Made by a program: the position numbers and the translations under genes. From Lampris incognitus (taxonomy: Eukaryota; Chordata; Actinopteri; Lampriformes; Lampridae), in contig NC_079219.1 of the NCBI RefSeq assembly GCF_029633865.1, positions 16,823,810 to 16,887,809 of the forward strand: a stretch of DNA of 64,000 nt, written 5' to 3'. Positions 1 through 12,364 of this stretch are shown here, in pieces; positions within the stretch are counted from its first letter, which is position 1, and each line of letters starts with the position of its first letter. Below the pieces are notes generated by a model. The model was not told where the DNA came from. It was given only the letters and a program-made list of their open reading frames with translations, and searched no databases.

Positions 1-921
1 GCGGACCCAGTGGCCCACAGCAGAAGAATATGACCGGCTGGCGGAGGAGAGTGGCCTCCCCAGGTCCTATATCGTCAACTGGTTCGGAGACTCACGCTAC
101 TCCTGGAAGAACGGCAACCTCAAGTGGTTCTACCAGTATCAGAGTGGTGGTGTTGAGGGGCTTAATGGTGGAGGCAACAAGGTGGGAGGGAGCAACAACA
201 ACGGTCGGAAGAGGCGCGCCCGTAACCGAGGCTGGGGGCGGTCACGAACCAGGAAGCAGCCCAAGAGGTCCGCCTCCTCCAGTGCAGATGCTGAAAAGTC
301 CTCCCTGTCAATGAAATTCAAGAGTGGGCGGGACATCCTGAAGGAGTACTACCTGAAGCACCGCTTTCTCAGTGAGCAAGACCTAGATGAACTTGTTGCA
401 AAGAGCAACATGAGCTATGAACAGGTAATGATGGGGTATTTTAATGGGATGTGAGCAAGGAAAGGCATTTGTTAGTGAAGAGGTCAGAAACACCAAAATG
501 TTTTTTTTGAGGTGTTAACTAATATCTGGCTGATGTTTGATGTAGCAGACAATATTAATTGCCATAAACTCAGAGTTTAATACAGAGTTAAATACATATA
601 CAGAGTTAAGCTATGTCTCTCCCCTGACAGGTGAGGGAGTGGTTTGCTGAAGTCCAGCGACGGTTGGATGTGGGGCTTGATCCCTTCCAGAATCCAGCTG
701 CAGGGGCAAATGATCGACGCGAGGAAGGAGGAGTGGAGGTAGAGGAGATGAGGGGAGACTCTGCCACGGCCAATGAGGAGCAGAATGCTACGGCAGCGGA
801 GGAGGAGGAGGATGATGATGAAGAAGAAGATGAGGACGATGATGGTGATGATTCTGATGAAAGCGAGGTCTGGGAGCCATCTCGCAGCGTCAGAAAATCC
901 ATGTCAGGTTCTGAGGACTAG
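1..921 (+). CDS. zhx1: zhx1, 3' part (zinc fingers and homeoboxes protein 1)
   Basis: Partial gene; the 5' part lies outside the window. Two coding segments are visible: 2-424 and 631-921 (stop TAG at 919-921), joined over a phase-0 GT-AG intron. The first segment carries the end of one homeodomain ([19 protein letters not shown], then [19 protein letters not shown]), an Arg-rich linker ([16 protein letters not shown]), and the start of the last homeodomain ([20 protein letters not shown]). The second segment finishes that homeodomain ([11 protein letters not shown]) and ends in a long Glu/Asp tract and [16 protein letters not shown]. Human ZHX1 has the same order and ends in an acidic tract plus a WEP motif, which favours zhx1 over zhx2 or zhx3. 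ZHX proteins are nuclear transcriptional repressors that dimerise and bind NF-YA. As in human, helix 3 has Glu where most homeodomains have Asn51. The intron is odd, because mammalian ZHX coding regions are single-exon as I recall. Confidence 0.93.
425..630 (+). other. zhx1: intron inside the last homeodomain of zhx1
   Basis: The donor GTAATG follows CAG at 422-424. The acceptor is a pyrimidine-rich CTCTCCCCTGACAG ending at 630. Read-through meets a stop after about 10 codons, so splicing is needed to reach the conserved second half of the homeodomain. The intron falls between Gln44 and Val45 of the homeodomain. Confidence 0.85.
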
Positions 922-3413
922 AGGTGGCGGGAGACCGGGATCTGTCCAACGCGGTGAAACGTATCTGAATGTTACCTGAGAAATTTTGCCTATTGTGACA
1001 TTAAGCTGAAGTTATTCTCTTTTGCAGATGATTTCCATTGGCACTGATTTGTTATATGAATTCAACATTGTCAAAATATATCTGAGTACCTTCACATGAG
1101 GTTAACAGATGGACTATCAGCTTTTGACAATGGGTTAATATTGGCATCCACATCAAATCATATTGAAACTATGACAACAAAGAAAAGTTTTAGCTCACTG
1201 TCCTTACACTTGTGCTATTGACTGTATATAAGATAAAGCACCTAAGAACAGGGTCATTGTGGAGAACGAGCCACACCATGAACATCTTGCGCGACACACC
1301 GACTAAAACAGGAAGAAAAAAAAAGAAACACCTCATTTACACCATATTTCATCAGAACTTTATCAAATATTAGTGTCTTTAAAATCACTGGAGGCTTGAT
1401 CAGACCCAGTTCCATTTTTGGGGGAGTAATTGGAAGAAGCTGCGTGGCAGCTGAAATAGTTCTCGCAAGAATGTAAAAATGACCCTGGAGACAGTATTGG
1501 TCCTGAGAGAAGCAGTTTTTAAATGCAGACCCTTATTGGCAAGAGATTTCATAAATTTAGGTGTAATGCTTGCTGGAAATGGTACTAAGGAAGAGAAGAA
1601 GTTGATCGACTCACTGATGCTGAATTTTCACGAGTTTCCGGAAGTGCTTGTATGATGTCCTCTTTTTGGTCTTTCGCTTCTTTAGGCTTCATTTTGATCA
1701 GCAAGGTCATGAGTGAATCTCCCCTGGTTTCAAAATGAACAGCATGCACAGCCTAAAGGAATGAATACCTTAGGTATTCAAATGGTTATTGATCTACTGC
1801 TGCATGATTTCCCCAATCAAAAACACACTAAATATGCACCTTGTTCTTTTCCAGTTTACGCTTAATTTTTAAACCAGCTGATTTCACTGTAGAATATGTT
1901 ATCCTTTTGTAGCGCCTGTGTATACAGTAAGTTAAGGACCTGACATCATTCAGCACTGACCGTCATGTCTGCCCTGACAATTGAGATCAGGTTGAGTGTG
2001 TGTGTCTGGTCTGATGTGCAGTCAGTCGGTCATCTGAAGTGCTCCGCTCTCTCTCAGACACAAAGGCTTAATGAGAGATGAGACAAAATCACACCTTAAT
2101 GTTGAATGAATGCCATGGAAGAACTGGTTCTTTTAAGTGTGTGTAATGCTCAGGATGTGTCAACAACAACAACAACAACAACGATAGTAATAATAATAAT
2201 AACATTATTATTGTTATTATTATTATTATTATATATGAATGCTAATGATAGCATATTCATTATGTTTTTTTAACTGAACACTAACAGATCTTTTGGAAAA
2301 TGAGAGACTTATCTGTCAAAGATGCATTGCTGTTCCCACCCCTACTATTGTTCCACCATCATGGGCGTTAGTTTTATTTAGAGCGTCACATCCTGTGCTA
2401 TTATCACCTTTATAAAGAGCTTTACGTAGATTCCGACAATGCGACAGACTGCTGTGCCAAAGTTAAATTTGTGAAATTGCTGTATCTTCCTATGCTGTGT
2501 GGAGCATCAGTAGCCCAGGAAAACACACAGTTCCTGGACTGAATAACGGCCACTGTCAGGCCAGTGATTGTAGAAATATTTGACATTTGTGTTTCCCAAG
2601 GAATTTTCTCGGTTACAATCATTACTAATGTCCACGGCTAAGCTAAGCGGTCGTGGAGAAAACGTCAAGAGGGGTTTCCATCAGACCTAGCACTAGGCAG
2701 TACCAGCTCCAATTACGCAATATGTTTTCACATAGTCATTCAGACAGGAACACAATTTGAGTAGTATCTTGACACAGCCAAAACAAAATGCCTTGTCCTG
2801 AGGTCCAGCCTCATTTGGACCATCACTGCACTTATCAGTATTGGCTCCAGAATTTGGTCCTGACCAACAGTTTGCGAAACTCTGTTTTGCTGTTCTTCAA
2901 ATACTGTTTTGACTCTGCCGTGAAGAGTTATAAAGTGAAGCACCTAAACTAAAGTAATCCTGCACTTTGTTCACTTCTATATGTAGTGGATTAAATCATG
3001 ATTAGGCACCTTAATCTCTTATTATACCATGAAATGGCTCTGAAAGACCAAATCTGTTTTGTATCACTATAAACTAAACCAGTATTTTACCTTTTCCGCT
3101 CTCTCCTTGTGATTGCAGGAAGAGGAATCTTAATCATTTGCCCCACTTTTTTAACGTGTTTTTTGGGAGTTAGTTTTATACGGTTCAAAAACTTTGACAC
3201 AATGGTCTATTTTTTTTTCTTTCATTTAATATGCACAAATTGAGTATCCATTTTTTAAGTCTGCTCCTCTTGAAAATGTGTTTTATTTGGTGTTTGGTTT
3301 TTGTATTGTTGCTTTGTTACAAAGACATTTTCTCCCATCTCTCTTTGTGTCTTGCTCCCAATTCTGACTCTGTCCCTTCTCCCCAGTCATTTGTTGTAAT
3401 ATTTATGCCAAGT
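922..3413 (+). other. zhx1 3' flank / probable 3' UTR
   Basis: AT-rich sequence without a credible coding region. It probably includes the zhx1 3' UTR, since ZHX transcripts have long ones. A simple repeat (AAC)n-(AAT)n-(ATT)n lies at 2161-2232. No poly(A) site could be fixed. Confidence 0.5.
2161..2232. repeat. AAC/AAT/ATT trinucleotide microsatellite
   Basis: A run of CAA units turns into TAA and then TTA units, so the tract is partly self-complementary (TAATAATAATAA facing TTATTATTATTA). Confidence 0.9.
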
Positions 3414-3969
3414 TTAAAGGTAGAACGAGTAGGATTTTCCTAAAAATCCACATATAGACTCATACAAAAATAATCCCTCTCAATCATCACTTATGACCGA
3501 TTAGACATGTGTGGCAGTGTCTATATCTGCGGAGACCCTGTCCTCTTCCGGTATTTTCTGAGTTTGCTGTGTACGGGACGTTTCTGGGCCTTAACCTTTG
3601 GGCAGCATGACACTATAAAAATGTAGCGACCAGGTGCCAGATTGAGCTCATAAGCACACACATCCATGAGGAAGCTATGACAATGGCGGACACAGCGCTG
3701 AGAAGAGGCGAGTCTAGCGAGGTGAAACGCCATCGGACAAAGCTCATTCCAAAACGAGAGTGAATCTGGGGTTGGCTTTCACCCACTGGCGAGCACTGAA
3801 GGAGAGGATGGGAATGGAGAGCGATGCGGAGTTGACCTGTACACTGGGATGTATCCTGGCAACTGCGGTCAGGGGCCGTGTCCTTCTGGTGACATTGAGC
3901 GGGGGGGGGGGACTTTGAATGTTTTGTTTACAAACCGCAACTGACAAATCCTACTCTTTCTAACTTTAA
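3414..3969. mobile_element. MITE-like non-autonomous DNA transposon
   Basis: The ends are imperfect inverted repeats: AAAGGTAGAACGAGTAGGAT reads inward from the left and AAAGTTAGAAAGAGTAGGAT inward from the right (reverse complement). Both ends abut TTA, the kind of target used by PIF/Harbinger elements. The interior is about 0.55 kb with no transposase and a poly-G run at 3901-3911. Superfamily is inferred only from the TTA flanks. Confidence 0.6.
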
Positions 3970-6900
3970 TGATGTAATTTCCCCAAGAGATGTTTCTATA
4001 GCTGTTGGCAGTGTGCTATTGACTCTGTCTTACCCTATTAAATTGTGAATGCATAGACTGATAGGCAGGGCCACTGATTTTTTTTGATTTTTTTGGATCA
4101 AACTTGTGTCCTAATCAGACAGTTTGGACATTTAACATTCTGGGACATCATCTTCTTCATGGAAGGAATTGTTCAAAACTTGTGATACGTAAAGGAGCAG
4201 CATTGCATTTTACTCATCGTGCTGTGATGGGATGTCTACCAAACACTGTTTCGCTCTAAAACTGTTTTCAGCACGCTTTACAAGAGTAACACAGAAAGAT
4301 GACAGATTACAGAGTTCAAAAGCTGTCTCATCTGCCGTTCCTCTGCGATAATGGATGGACACCGATGACGTTTTGAAAAGATAACCCTATGTGCCTACCA
4401 TGGCTGTTGTGCTAGTTTGAGCAGAATTTCACCAACTCCTGATTATTGATGAGACGGAAACAGAATGAGTTGGGCTTTGTTGCAAAATATCTTCAGTCTG
4501 TACGGGAGAATAGTTCAAACTAAGTTGTGATGCATGACCAAGCCCTGCTTTCTGCTGATGCTTAAAGATGCCTAGAGACTCTGCAGTTGATACTGGAGAT
4601 TTCTACTGTATGTCCTCTTGAATGGATATTGCGGCGTTTGGAATTTTACGTTATATTTCTTTACCAGGCTGTTCCCACACTTTACAGATAACGGTTTGGC
4701 GTTGATACATTGTGATGCCCAATGCATCTTGAAACATTTTTTCTTTCAGTATTTCTCATTAAAACCAACAGATACTGCTAGCTGCATACTAACTTATGTT
4801 TTAATTAGGAATACTATACATCATTCTTTATAGAAACTGCAGATTTAGTAATTAACCTTAATAGATATTGAGCCATTTTAAAACACACGTGAGAACTGCC
4901 TGGCCATGAAAGATAACAATTGAAATTCAAAATGTTATTGTTTCCAGTACTGCATGCAATAACCAAGATGATCAACTGCTCATTTTGTAAATACAGTATT
5001 CTGGCTGGTATTCTGGGCTTGGGTCAGGGGAAGCCTAATCTAGGCCAAGTTAACACTCTGTGTCACTTTTATGTCAGTTTCTACAATAGGCATGTCACTA
5101 CTAGGCTAAGTATATAGCACCATGAAAATAGATTTCTTTGTGAATAACATCTGTATTGTTATTGTCCTGCAAATGACTGACTCTTAATACATTTGTCCAG
5201 AGCCTTGTGACTCACTGTTTACCTGGCAGGGCTTATTTCACTGTCACTGGTTAAGGTTAACTAGGATTTGGAAAGCTCTCATTTTGGTCCAGAGATCTGG
5301 ATCACTTGATGTCACCGCCAACATTTACAGTCATTTTACATCTCTCTTAGTCATCATTCAGGTTAATTCTTTAAATATTCGATCCATGTTTACCTCTCAC
5401 GTGTTGATGTCCTAGTGCACAGATCCTTCATATTGAGAGTTTCCTTGTCCAAAGGTTAGGCTTAATCCTTTTCCCATGTTCCTGTATCCAGCCAATGGTC
5501 TTTTACAGTGTGATCTCTTAGTATAAGTAGCTAGTCTGTTTTAAATGGTTTTATATGTTTCTATTTATGAAACTCATGTCATTACCACTCTGTCCAGACA
5601 TCAATGGATTGCTTGTTAACAATGTGGATTCATAAAATGTGTACAGTAGAGTAGTGTTTTTGAAACAGATTCAGTTTTTAGAGTTAAGCATATGTCCAAA
5701 CGGCTTCTTGGTACTTTGGTTGCCCTCTGTCTGTGCAACACAGTCTAGAAACAGAACTCGATAGAAGAGACATGTGAAGAGTTGAATAAAATTCAAGGTG
5801 TACTCAATCAACAGCAGTCTTAAGTGTACTAGCTCAAAAATCAGTTTGAGGTGCAGACCTGGGCAAAACAGTGATGGAAAATATTCTATTAACTTAAGCA
5901 GAACAAGAAGCAGTGCGTTTTTTTTTTTTTTTAATCTTTCTGATTAGTGTGTGGTGACTTTAAAGGCTCTCCAAAGAGTATGCCAAATCAGATTAAATGC
6001 ACCTGAAGTAAGAATTTGTAAATGGTTTGTGGCAACTCCTTAGCTTACAGCTCCATTAGTTTCACTATTATTGTGTAATGAATATGCGGTGACAAAGCAT
6101 CCAAATGAGTACGATTTATAAACCAGAAAGCACAAATACCGCAAAGCCGAATCAGGTGAGCACTCATTTTTAAGACTTTTAGCCACAGTTCATTTGTTTT
6201 AATGTGGACCAATGGCTAACAGTCTGACCAAAAACATAATGAGACAAAGTTAGATGAACGATAAACCCAACTGTAACAATAGATACAGCTAGCATACAAG
6301 ATAGAAGAGAAATGCTTGGATGACCAGCTTCTTGTTAGGAGGTTGTTTTTTTTTTTTAGGTTTTGTATTTGTCTAGTTACACTGCAATATCAGAAAAGGG
6401 TAATGTAAGGCTGTAATATAAAGCCCTGTCCCAGCTCGTCATCATGTCTGTTCTGTGAGTTCTGCTCCTAGCCAACACTCGTCATGTATCCCTGTTAACC
6501 TTGTGCAGTAGAGCTAAGTGCTAACAATGTGATCGGAGTAGTGACCTGCTGTCCCATTATTCACAAGTCATACCTGTATCCTTGGCTGTGCTTCTGCGAG
6601 TTCTCTATAGTCCTCTCTTGTTTTCGTGTCTAGAAAGACATTTTGGTAGTGGGTTGAATGTTACAATGGTCAACGGTTCAAATTGTTTCGCTATTTAAGG
6701 GCCGGTTTCTTTGGCAAAAAATAGACCATCAACTCAATATTTTGGTAACATTTACATTTTTTCCCCATTTGCAGCGGTGGATTTTCCATTCTTCATCTCT
6801 CATTTTTGGAATTTTATACTATGTCCAATGAACAATTTCTATTCCATGTCATCATTTAGATGCTCAACTAACCGGCCCTTATCCAGACTTTTTTGTTGTT

Positions 6901-7112
6901 TTCAGTGCAGGCCTTTCAGGCTTTAAATATATACTTGATCGTTTTCTCCTATTGTCCTGTTCAACACAGCTCAAGATAATGACAATAGTCTGTCACCTGC
7001 TGTGTGTGATGCCATATCAGCATTTACAACTGAAGCTTGGACACAGATAAAATGGAAGCAAATCTGTGTTATAATATCCTGGTGCCACCCTTAAAAAGAA
7101 GTACTACCTTTG
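3970..7112. other. intergenic, no gene seen
   Basis: AT-rich DNA between zhx1 and c8orf76. Only short chance reading frames are present. AATAAA occurs near 5785, but it cannot be tied to zhx1. Confidence 0.5.
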
Positions 7113-7114
7113 AT

Positions 7115-7276
7115 ATTGTAACGTGCATGGATAAGAAGACACGCTGGCCGCTAGCTGGCGGGTCTGACCCTTTAGTCGAGCGGTTAGCGATATCTTCTGC
7201 GGTGCGATACGGGTTCGCTTCCCGGCCGCGGCAGTTCCTGTGGTTGCGTTGTCCCCCGAATTCGCTACAATATTGA
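7115..7276. repeat. tRNA-like repeat (family C), single copy
   Basis: The block has an A-box-like TAGTCGAGCGGTTAGCG and a B-box-like GGGTTCGCTTCCC about 35 nt apart. It starts TAACGTGCA and ends CGCTACA, with ATATTG on both sides as a possible target duplication. The same core, CTCGACTAAAGGGTC on the opposite strand, recurs at 25401-25629. It looks like a tRNA-derived SINE or a short element that captured a tRNA-like module, not a functional tRNA. Confidence 0.55.
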
Positions 7277-8347
7277 AACATGCAGAAGTGGAGGCAAAAC
7301 AGTGCCCTCATTTCAAAAATATGTATAATGTGGTTCACAGCCTTAATTTGAGCATTTTATGATCATCTGTCAGATGTCTGATGTGATTCTGGATAATGGA
7401 AATTTTACACCGTCCTTCCGAGACAATACTCCCTCGGTGGAGATTATCCAGACTCAATTACAAGTTTTGGTTTCCCTGAAGAGGGGGGCTTTTAAGCATT
7501 TTTCAAAAGTGGACCTAAATTTGGCGAATTTAAGTCCCTTGTGCCTACGTTTGTTGCAGAGATGTTGATACTTGGGTGACATTGTGTTCCCATGTAAACC
7601 AGCCCACAGCCTATCGTTGGTTCCACCCCCCTAGCTTGATAGATGCCACCCAAAGCAACAGGAACCTATAACCGCTAGAATTACAAGCAGTAATCTCTCT
7701 TCTGTTGTGTTCAGTAAAACTCTTAGGTATTGTACCAATTACCTGGGCTCTCTAATTGATACCAGACCGGATCCTAGAGATGAGACCGACAAAATGGGGG
7801 CGGTCCCTGCTAGCTAAGAGCCAGGTTATCCTTTATTTGTGGAGTTTACCCTCCCATCTGTGAAAAGTACCTTTATTCTTATTGCCTAGTCATACAATAT
7901 CTTTCGAAGGAAAAGCATATAGCTGTTGTAAAATGTGTCTGAAGCGGTGAGGGATATGTGGTCACTTCCACAAGTTAGCTTTACAGAGTTGTAAACTCAT
8001 ACGAGGCCCCGTGTAAACAAGCTTTAGTCGCCACCCCTAAAGCGGATATTTTGTGCAATGTTGTTAATTTAAAGCCCAACATTTTTTTTGAAGCTGTGGC
8101 TTGATTTTAGCTTGATTTAGAAAAGATTTATATTTTATACTTGTTTGAGGACAAAATTCAATAAATTTTGATGAAAAGCTGTGTTAAAGTGTGCGAAAGC
8201 GACTTTTTTTTTATGTCCCCAGGAACACTTAATCCCGGAACCATCGTCATTGACAGTTGCTCTGTGGGGCCATTTACAGTGTCGTACTGAACACCCACAT
8301 GGCTGTCAACGTAAACATACACATCGATAAGCGTGAGATAGTGCAAC
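7277..8347 (+). other. c8orf76 upstream region
   Basis: No coding region recognised. It includes the probable c8orf76 promoter and 5' UTR. The ATG at 8348 is in a strong context (CAACATGG, A at -3 and G at +4). Confidence 0.45.
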
Positions 8348-11300
8348 ATGGAGATATTTGGAAGTACGTTCGACGATTCGGTGTTTGTGGAGACGAGAGA
8401 CAGAGTGTCCATCACGCTGTCGTCCTACAATGCAAAATTGTGCGAGCCGCAGGTAAGGTTTTCTGTCTATGCTAATTAACTGTAAATACAGTCACCTAAA
8501 TGGAGGTTTAATTTTACCTTTCTCAAGAGCCATTTTATTTTAGGAGATTAAACGAAAGAAGCTTCAGTTCAGGCTTCATAATGTGTGTTTGTGAATACTG
8601 AGGCAATTCTTATTCCACAGAAATAGAGAATAATAGACGAGTAATAAGGCACTTATAAGCTCTTGCAACACACGAGTTAACATTAGCCGACTGCTTAAGA
8701 ATATAGATAACCGCGTTGTGATTTTAAAATAGTTGTTATTGTTAGTATTAAGAAAAGCATAGCATAAGAAAAAGCACAATAATATTCGGAAACAAACTAG
8801 AATTTAGATCGGACCTTTCTGAACCTAAAGATTACGTTTATGCACAAATGGTTAAATTTGGGGTAAATATTGTAGTCTAAACAGTCTAGTAGGGTAAGTG
8901 CTATTAAGGAGAATTTAAAAGTAAAAAGAAGGCATTATATACAACATTTTAAGCCATAAGTTAGTTATTGAAATGCCTTGTTAAGAAGTGTGTTATAAGA
9001 GCTTTTAATATCCCTATTACTAATTTATATTTCGTAATATTTACACCTATTCAATGCAAAGCTTTATTCCAACATTAAAAAGGAACCAAGAGATGAATAG
9101 TGCAAAGATTTATGAACAAGGAAAACAGTAAAGAATCTAATTTAACTATGTGCTCCAGTCTTTTTTCCATCCTCAGTTTTTGGTCCTCTGCTTGAGAAGC
9201 CCCTGTTTTGCCTCTCCTGTATGGAGGACACATGGAACGATTCTACTTTTTTTCTTTTTTCTTTTTTTCTTTTAGAGAAATGTTCTTGAAATTTGAATGT
9301 CTGAATGTCTTTATGATTTTCCCGCAAACATGTCAGATTACTGTGCTAAAGATAAATATAAAAGTAAAGGAAAGCGATATAAAAAATAATACTCACTCAC
9401 TGAAAACAAAGAGGCTGAGTGTTCATATGTGAATAAACCAAAGTGCAACATACAAGGCCATCTGGGGCCCAGTCATATTGTTCCTAACTTACATCCCCCC
9501 TCCCCAGTGGTTTTGTGGAAGTGCAGCTCTTGATACAGAGGACTCCTTGGAGAAGCAAAAAGTCTATAAATTTCGAGGTGACTTGGCATTGAAACAGGGG
9601 CACTTCCAGGTATTTAAAACAACAGCAACAACAACAATGTTAGGCTTTGAAGTCACAATGACTTTTGAAATATTCAGTTGATCATTGTTGTCCATCAGTA
9701 ATACCACCATGTTATATTACGTCCTTATTATACATATATACATATTACCCTGTCTGTGTGGTGAAAGGTCAACCCAGTCAGGGAGACAGATCTGCTATTA
9801 TTTTAATTTCAGTTAAATTCAATTTAATTTTATCGTCATTGCTCAAAGTACATGTTCAACAAACAGTGAAATGTGGCTTTTCATACTATCAGGATAGTAT
9901 GAATGTTGGTCTTGTAAGTAAAAAGACAGAGGTGCGAATGTGCATTATGTTCTACTAATGCTACAACTAATACTCGTCATATATAGCTAATATCTCATTT
10001 CACACTTATGTCTATAATATCTCTTTTCACACTTATGTTGTTAGACTAATTACGTTTTTATTCTAACTGGTTTTGTAAAAAGATGCGTAAAGTCTTCAGT
10101 TTAACTTCACAATACTTGCAGACACCCTGATCAATGTCTGTGTTTCAGAGTGCTCTGGATGCGTACAGCAGCTGCCTAGAATGGATCCCCGATAATAACC
10201 TGACTATCAGAAGAGACGTTCTGGAAGGAATGGCTCGATGCTTCACGAACCTAGGACAGAGGGAAAAGGCTATGGAAATGGCTGACCTATTGGTATTTCT
10301 CCTGTCAGATATTCACAACATGAGTTTAGGATTTTCCTGTGAGGCCATTTTAACTATTAGGATAACATATTGGTTAAGTTGGATAACACTAAAGGTGATA
10401 ATGCTTTGTGTCATGAAAAGTCTAAATTGACTGTTGCACTGACTGCTGGTTCGATTCTCTAAAGGACATAGGTCACCTGCCCACTGTCATCCATAGCTAG
10501 TCATCTGTTTATGATAACACAAGGAACAAGTTCCTCTCCTTATCTGTATTATTGTTTGTAACTATTAGTAAGTGATCTATGTTCCTAATTTGTGTGTTAG
10601 TAACATTGTACTCTATTCTATCCTGTTATGTCCACTTCTACAGCCACTACTATTAAAGAAATGTAATGGTACCTCAAAGTTAAGCAAGGTGGAGCTCCCT
10701 TAAAGTGAGGTCAGAGTAGCCCTGGACAAAGTGGCTAATCTTTTAAACATCAGCTAACTGAGATCCCGAATAGAAGAAATATAATTGTCTTTTCTAAGTA
10801 TGTCCTTTGTAGGTAATTTTTAGATCTGCCCATCTGTGTGTCTCCCACCAGAGCAGCGAAGCCTCCAACACATGTCACCTGACAAGCCTGCTGCAGCTCA
10901 AGGTTTGTTTTGGCACAGCATTTAACAAATGTACAGTTCCATATCACATCAATAAGTAAGATTAAATATGAATTACTTGTGTTTGTTTAAAAAAAAAAAG
11001 GTCAGTATTTACCAGCACTTTGGCGCCATAGGAGCCAAGATAGTGTCTCTGCAACAGCTGTGTAGTCTCCTGCCCTTCAACCCCTGGCATTGGTACAGTC
11101 TGGGACAGACCTGCATAGAACTGCTGGAGACTGATGAGCCCCAAGGTGCATTGGAAGTCACTTCTAGATTCTTGTATATTCTTTTCTACTACACTTGCTC
11201 TAGCTGGCAAATATATTTTTTATTTTTAAGTGAATTCTATTCATTTACATGAAATTGGTTGACAACAGCTGTTGTTCATAGAAAAGATGTCTTTACTTGT

Positions 11301-12364
11301 TAACTTTGCATTGCATTTCAACATACTGATCAACAAAAAAGTCCAAAAAAAATGTCACTGTTTTCCCTTAATTGCCTTTGTTAATGGCTCCAGGATCCTA
11401 CTATCTACAGAAGTGTGACTCAACAGAGGAGCAGAATGACAGACAGACCGGGGAGCAGCAGGATGAGGATGAAGAAGAGGAGAGGGATAGAATCTGGCTT
11501 AAGGCCTGCATGTGTTTCATCAGGACAAGGTGCAATTCAGGGGGTAGATGAGAGAATCTTCAGCTTTTACATAAAATAAGACTTATGTTAATCGATCAGT
11601 CTATGCATCAGCAGCACAGTTAGTTAATCTGAGAAGGGAAAATTGAATGGGGGGGGTTGCAGTGGAATGATGCTGCATGCGTGATAGTTAAATCTATACT
11701 CATGGTTTGGATTTTCCACTGTGTGGTGGTGAGTCAATGCTGCTTTTCCTATTGAGGGTGTCTCTCTTTTTTGCCCATCTTTCATCTTCTGCCATCGCCA
11801 GGCTCCTGTTGAGAATTCTTCGGCAGCAGCAGTCATCCTTTGTGCTGCAGCGCAGCAAGAGTGTCCTCCAGAGGACAGATGAGGTGTTACAGCAACTAAA
11901 CCCCAAAGCTGATACGCTGCAGACCCTCACTGAGGTGAGGAGTCCTTGTATTGTATATACTGTATGTGATGCGTTTTTGGGATATGTTTGTGATTTCCCC
12001 CTTCATCTCCCCTACACCACAGGTGAAAGTGCCATCTAAAGACTGTAGATTTAAATGTGTTTGGTTTGGTCTCAGGCTAAAAAGGATTCTGGTTAGAGGG
12101 TTGGGGAATGAAAGGGATTGGTTTATATTTTCACAAGGGACTATCATAAATCAAATTCCCTCAGTCGGCCTCTCTATCTTCTTTCAGGTGATGTCAGAAG
12201 ACCTGATCCCTGAGAAGATGAGGGAAGACAACCAGGATGGTGAGAGTCTTGCCGGTCTCTGTCAGCAGAGCTTTCAAGAGCACTGGTGGAACAAGCTCTT
12301 ACTGACTGGGGTATTAGAAACTGACGGACCTCAACATCAAACACAGACAGAGGCAAAGCCTTGA
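8348..12364 (+). CDS. c8orf76: c8orf76 orthologue, TPR-like helical protein of unknown function
   Basis: Eight coding exons keep one frame: 8348-8452, 9508-9609, 10149-10292, 10852-10902, 11001-11145, 11394-11529, 11802-11934, 12188-12364 (TGA at 12362-12364), about 330 aa against about 380 in human. Signature blocks shared with human C8orf76 are DDSVFVETRD, SYNAKLCEPQWF, KFRGDLALKQGHFQ, LLPFNPWHW, LKACMCFIRTRLLLR, QQSSFVLQR and EKMRED. The middle has short amphipathic helices spaced like TPR repeats, and exon 6 adds an acidic stretch. I know of no established biochemical role. The gene lies head-to-tail behind zhx1, as in human, where read-through ZHX1-C8orf76 transcripts are annotated. The exon 5 acceptor is unusual: an A-run leads straight into AG. 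An AATAAA at 12944-12949 is a plausible poly(A) signal. Confidence 0.93.
9800..9885 (-). repeat. LINE 3'-tail-like remnant in c8orf76 intron 2
   Basis: AATTCAATTTAATTTTATCG followed by GTCATTGCTCAAAGTACATG resembles, in antisense, the conserved 3' tails left by fish LINEs. It is short and undated. Confidence 0.35.
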
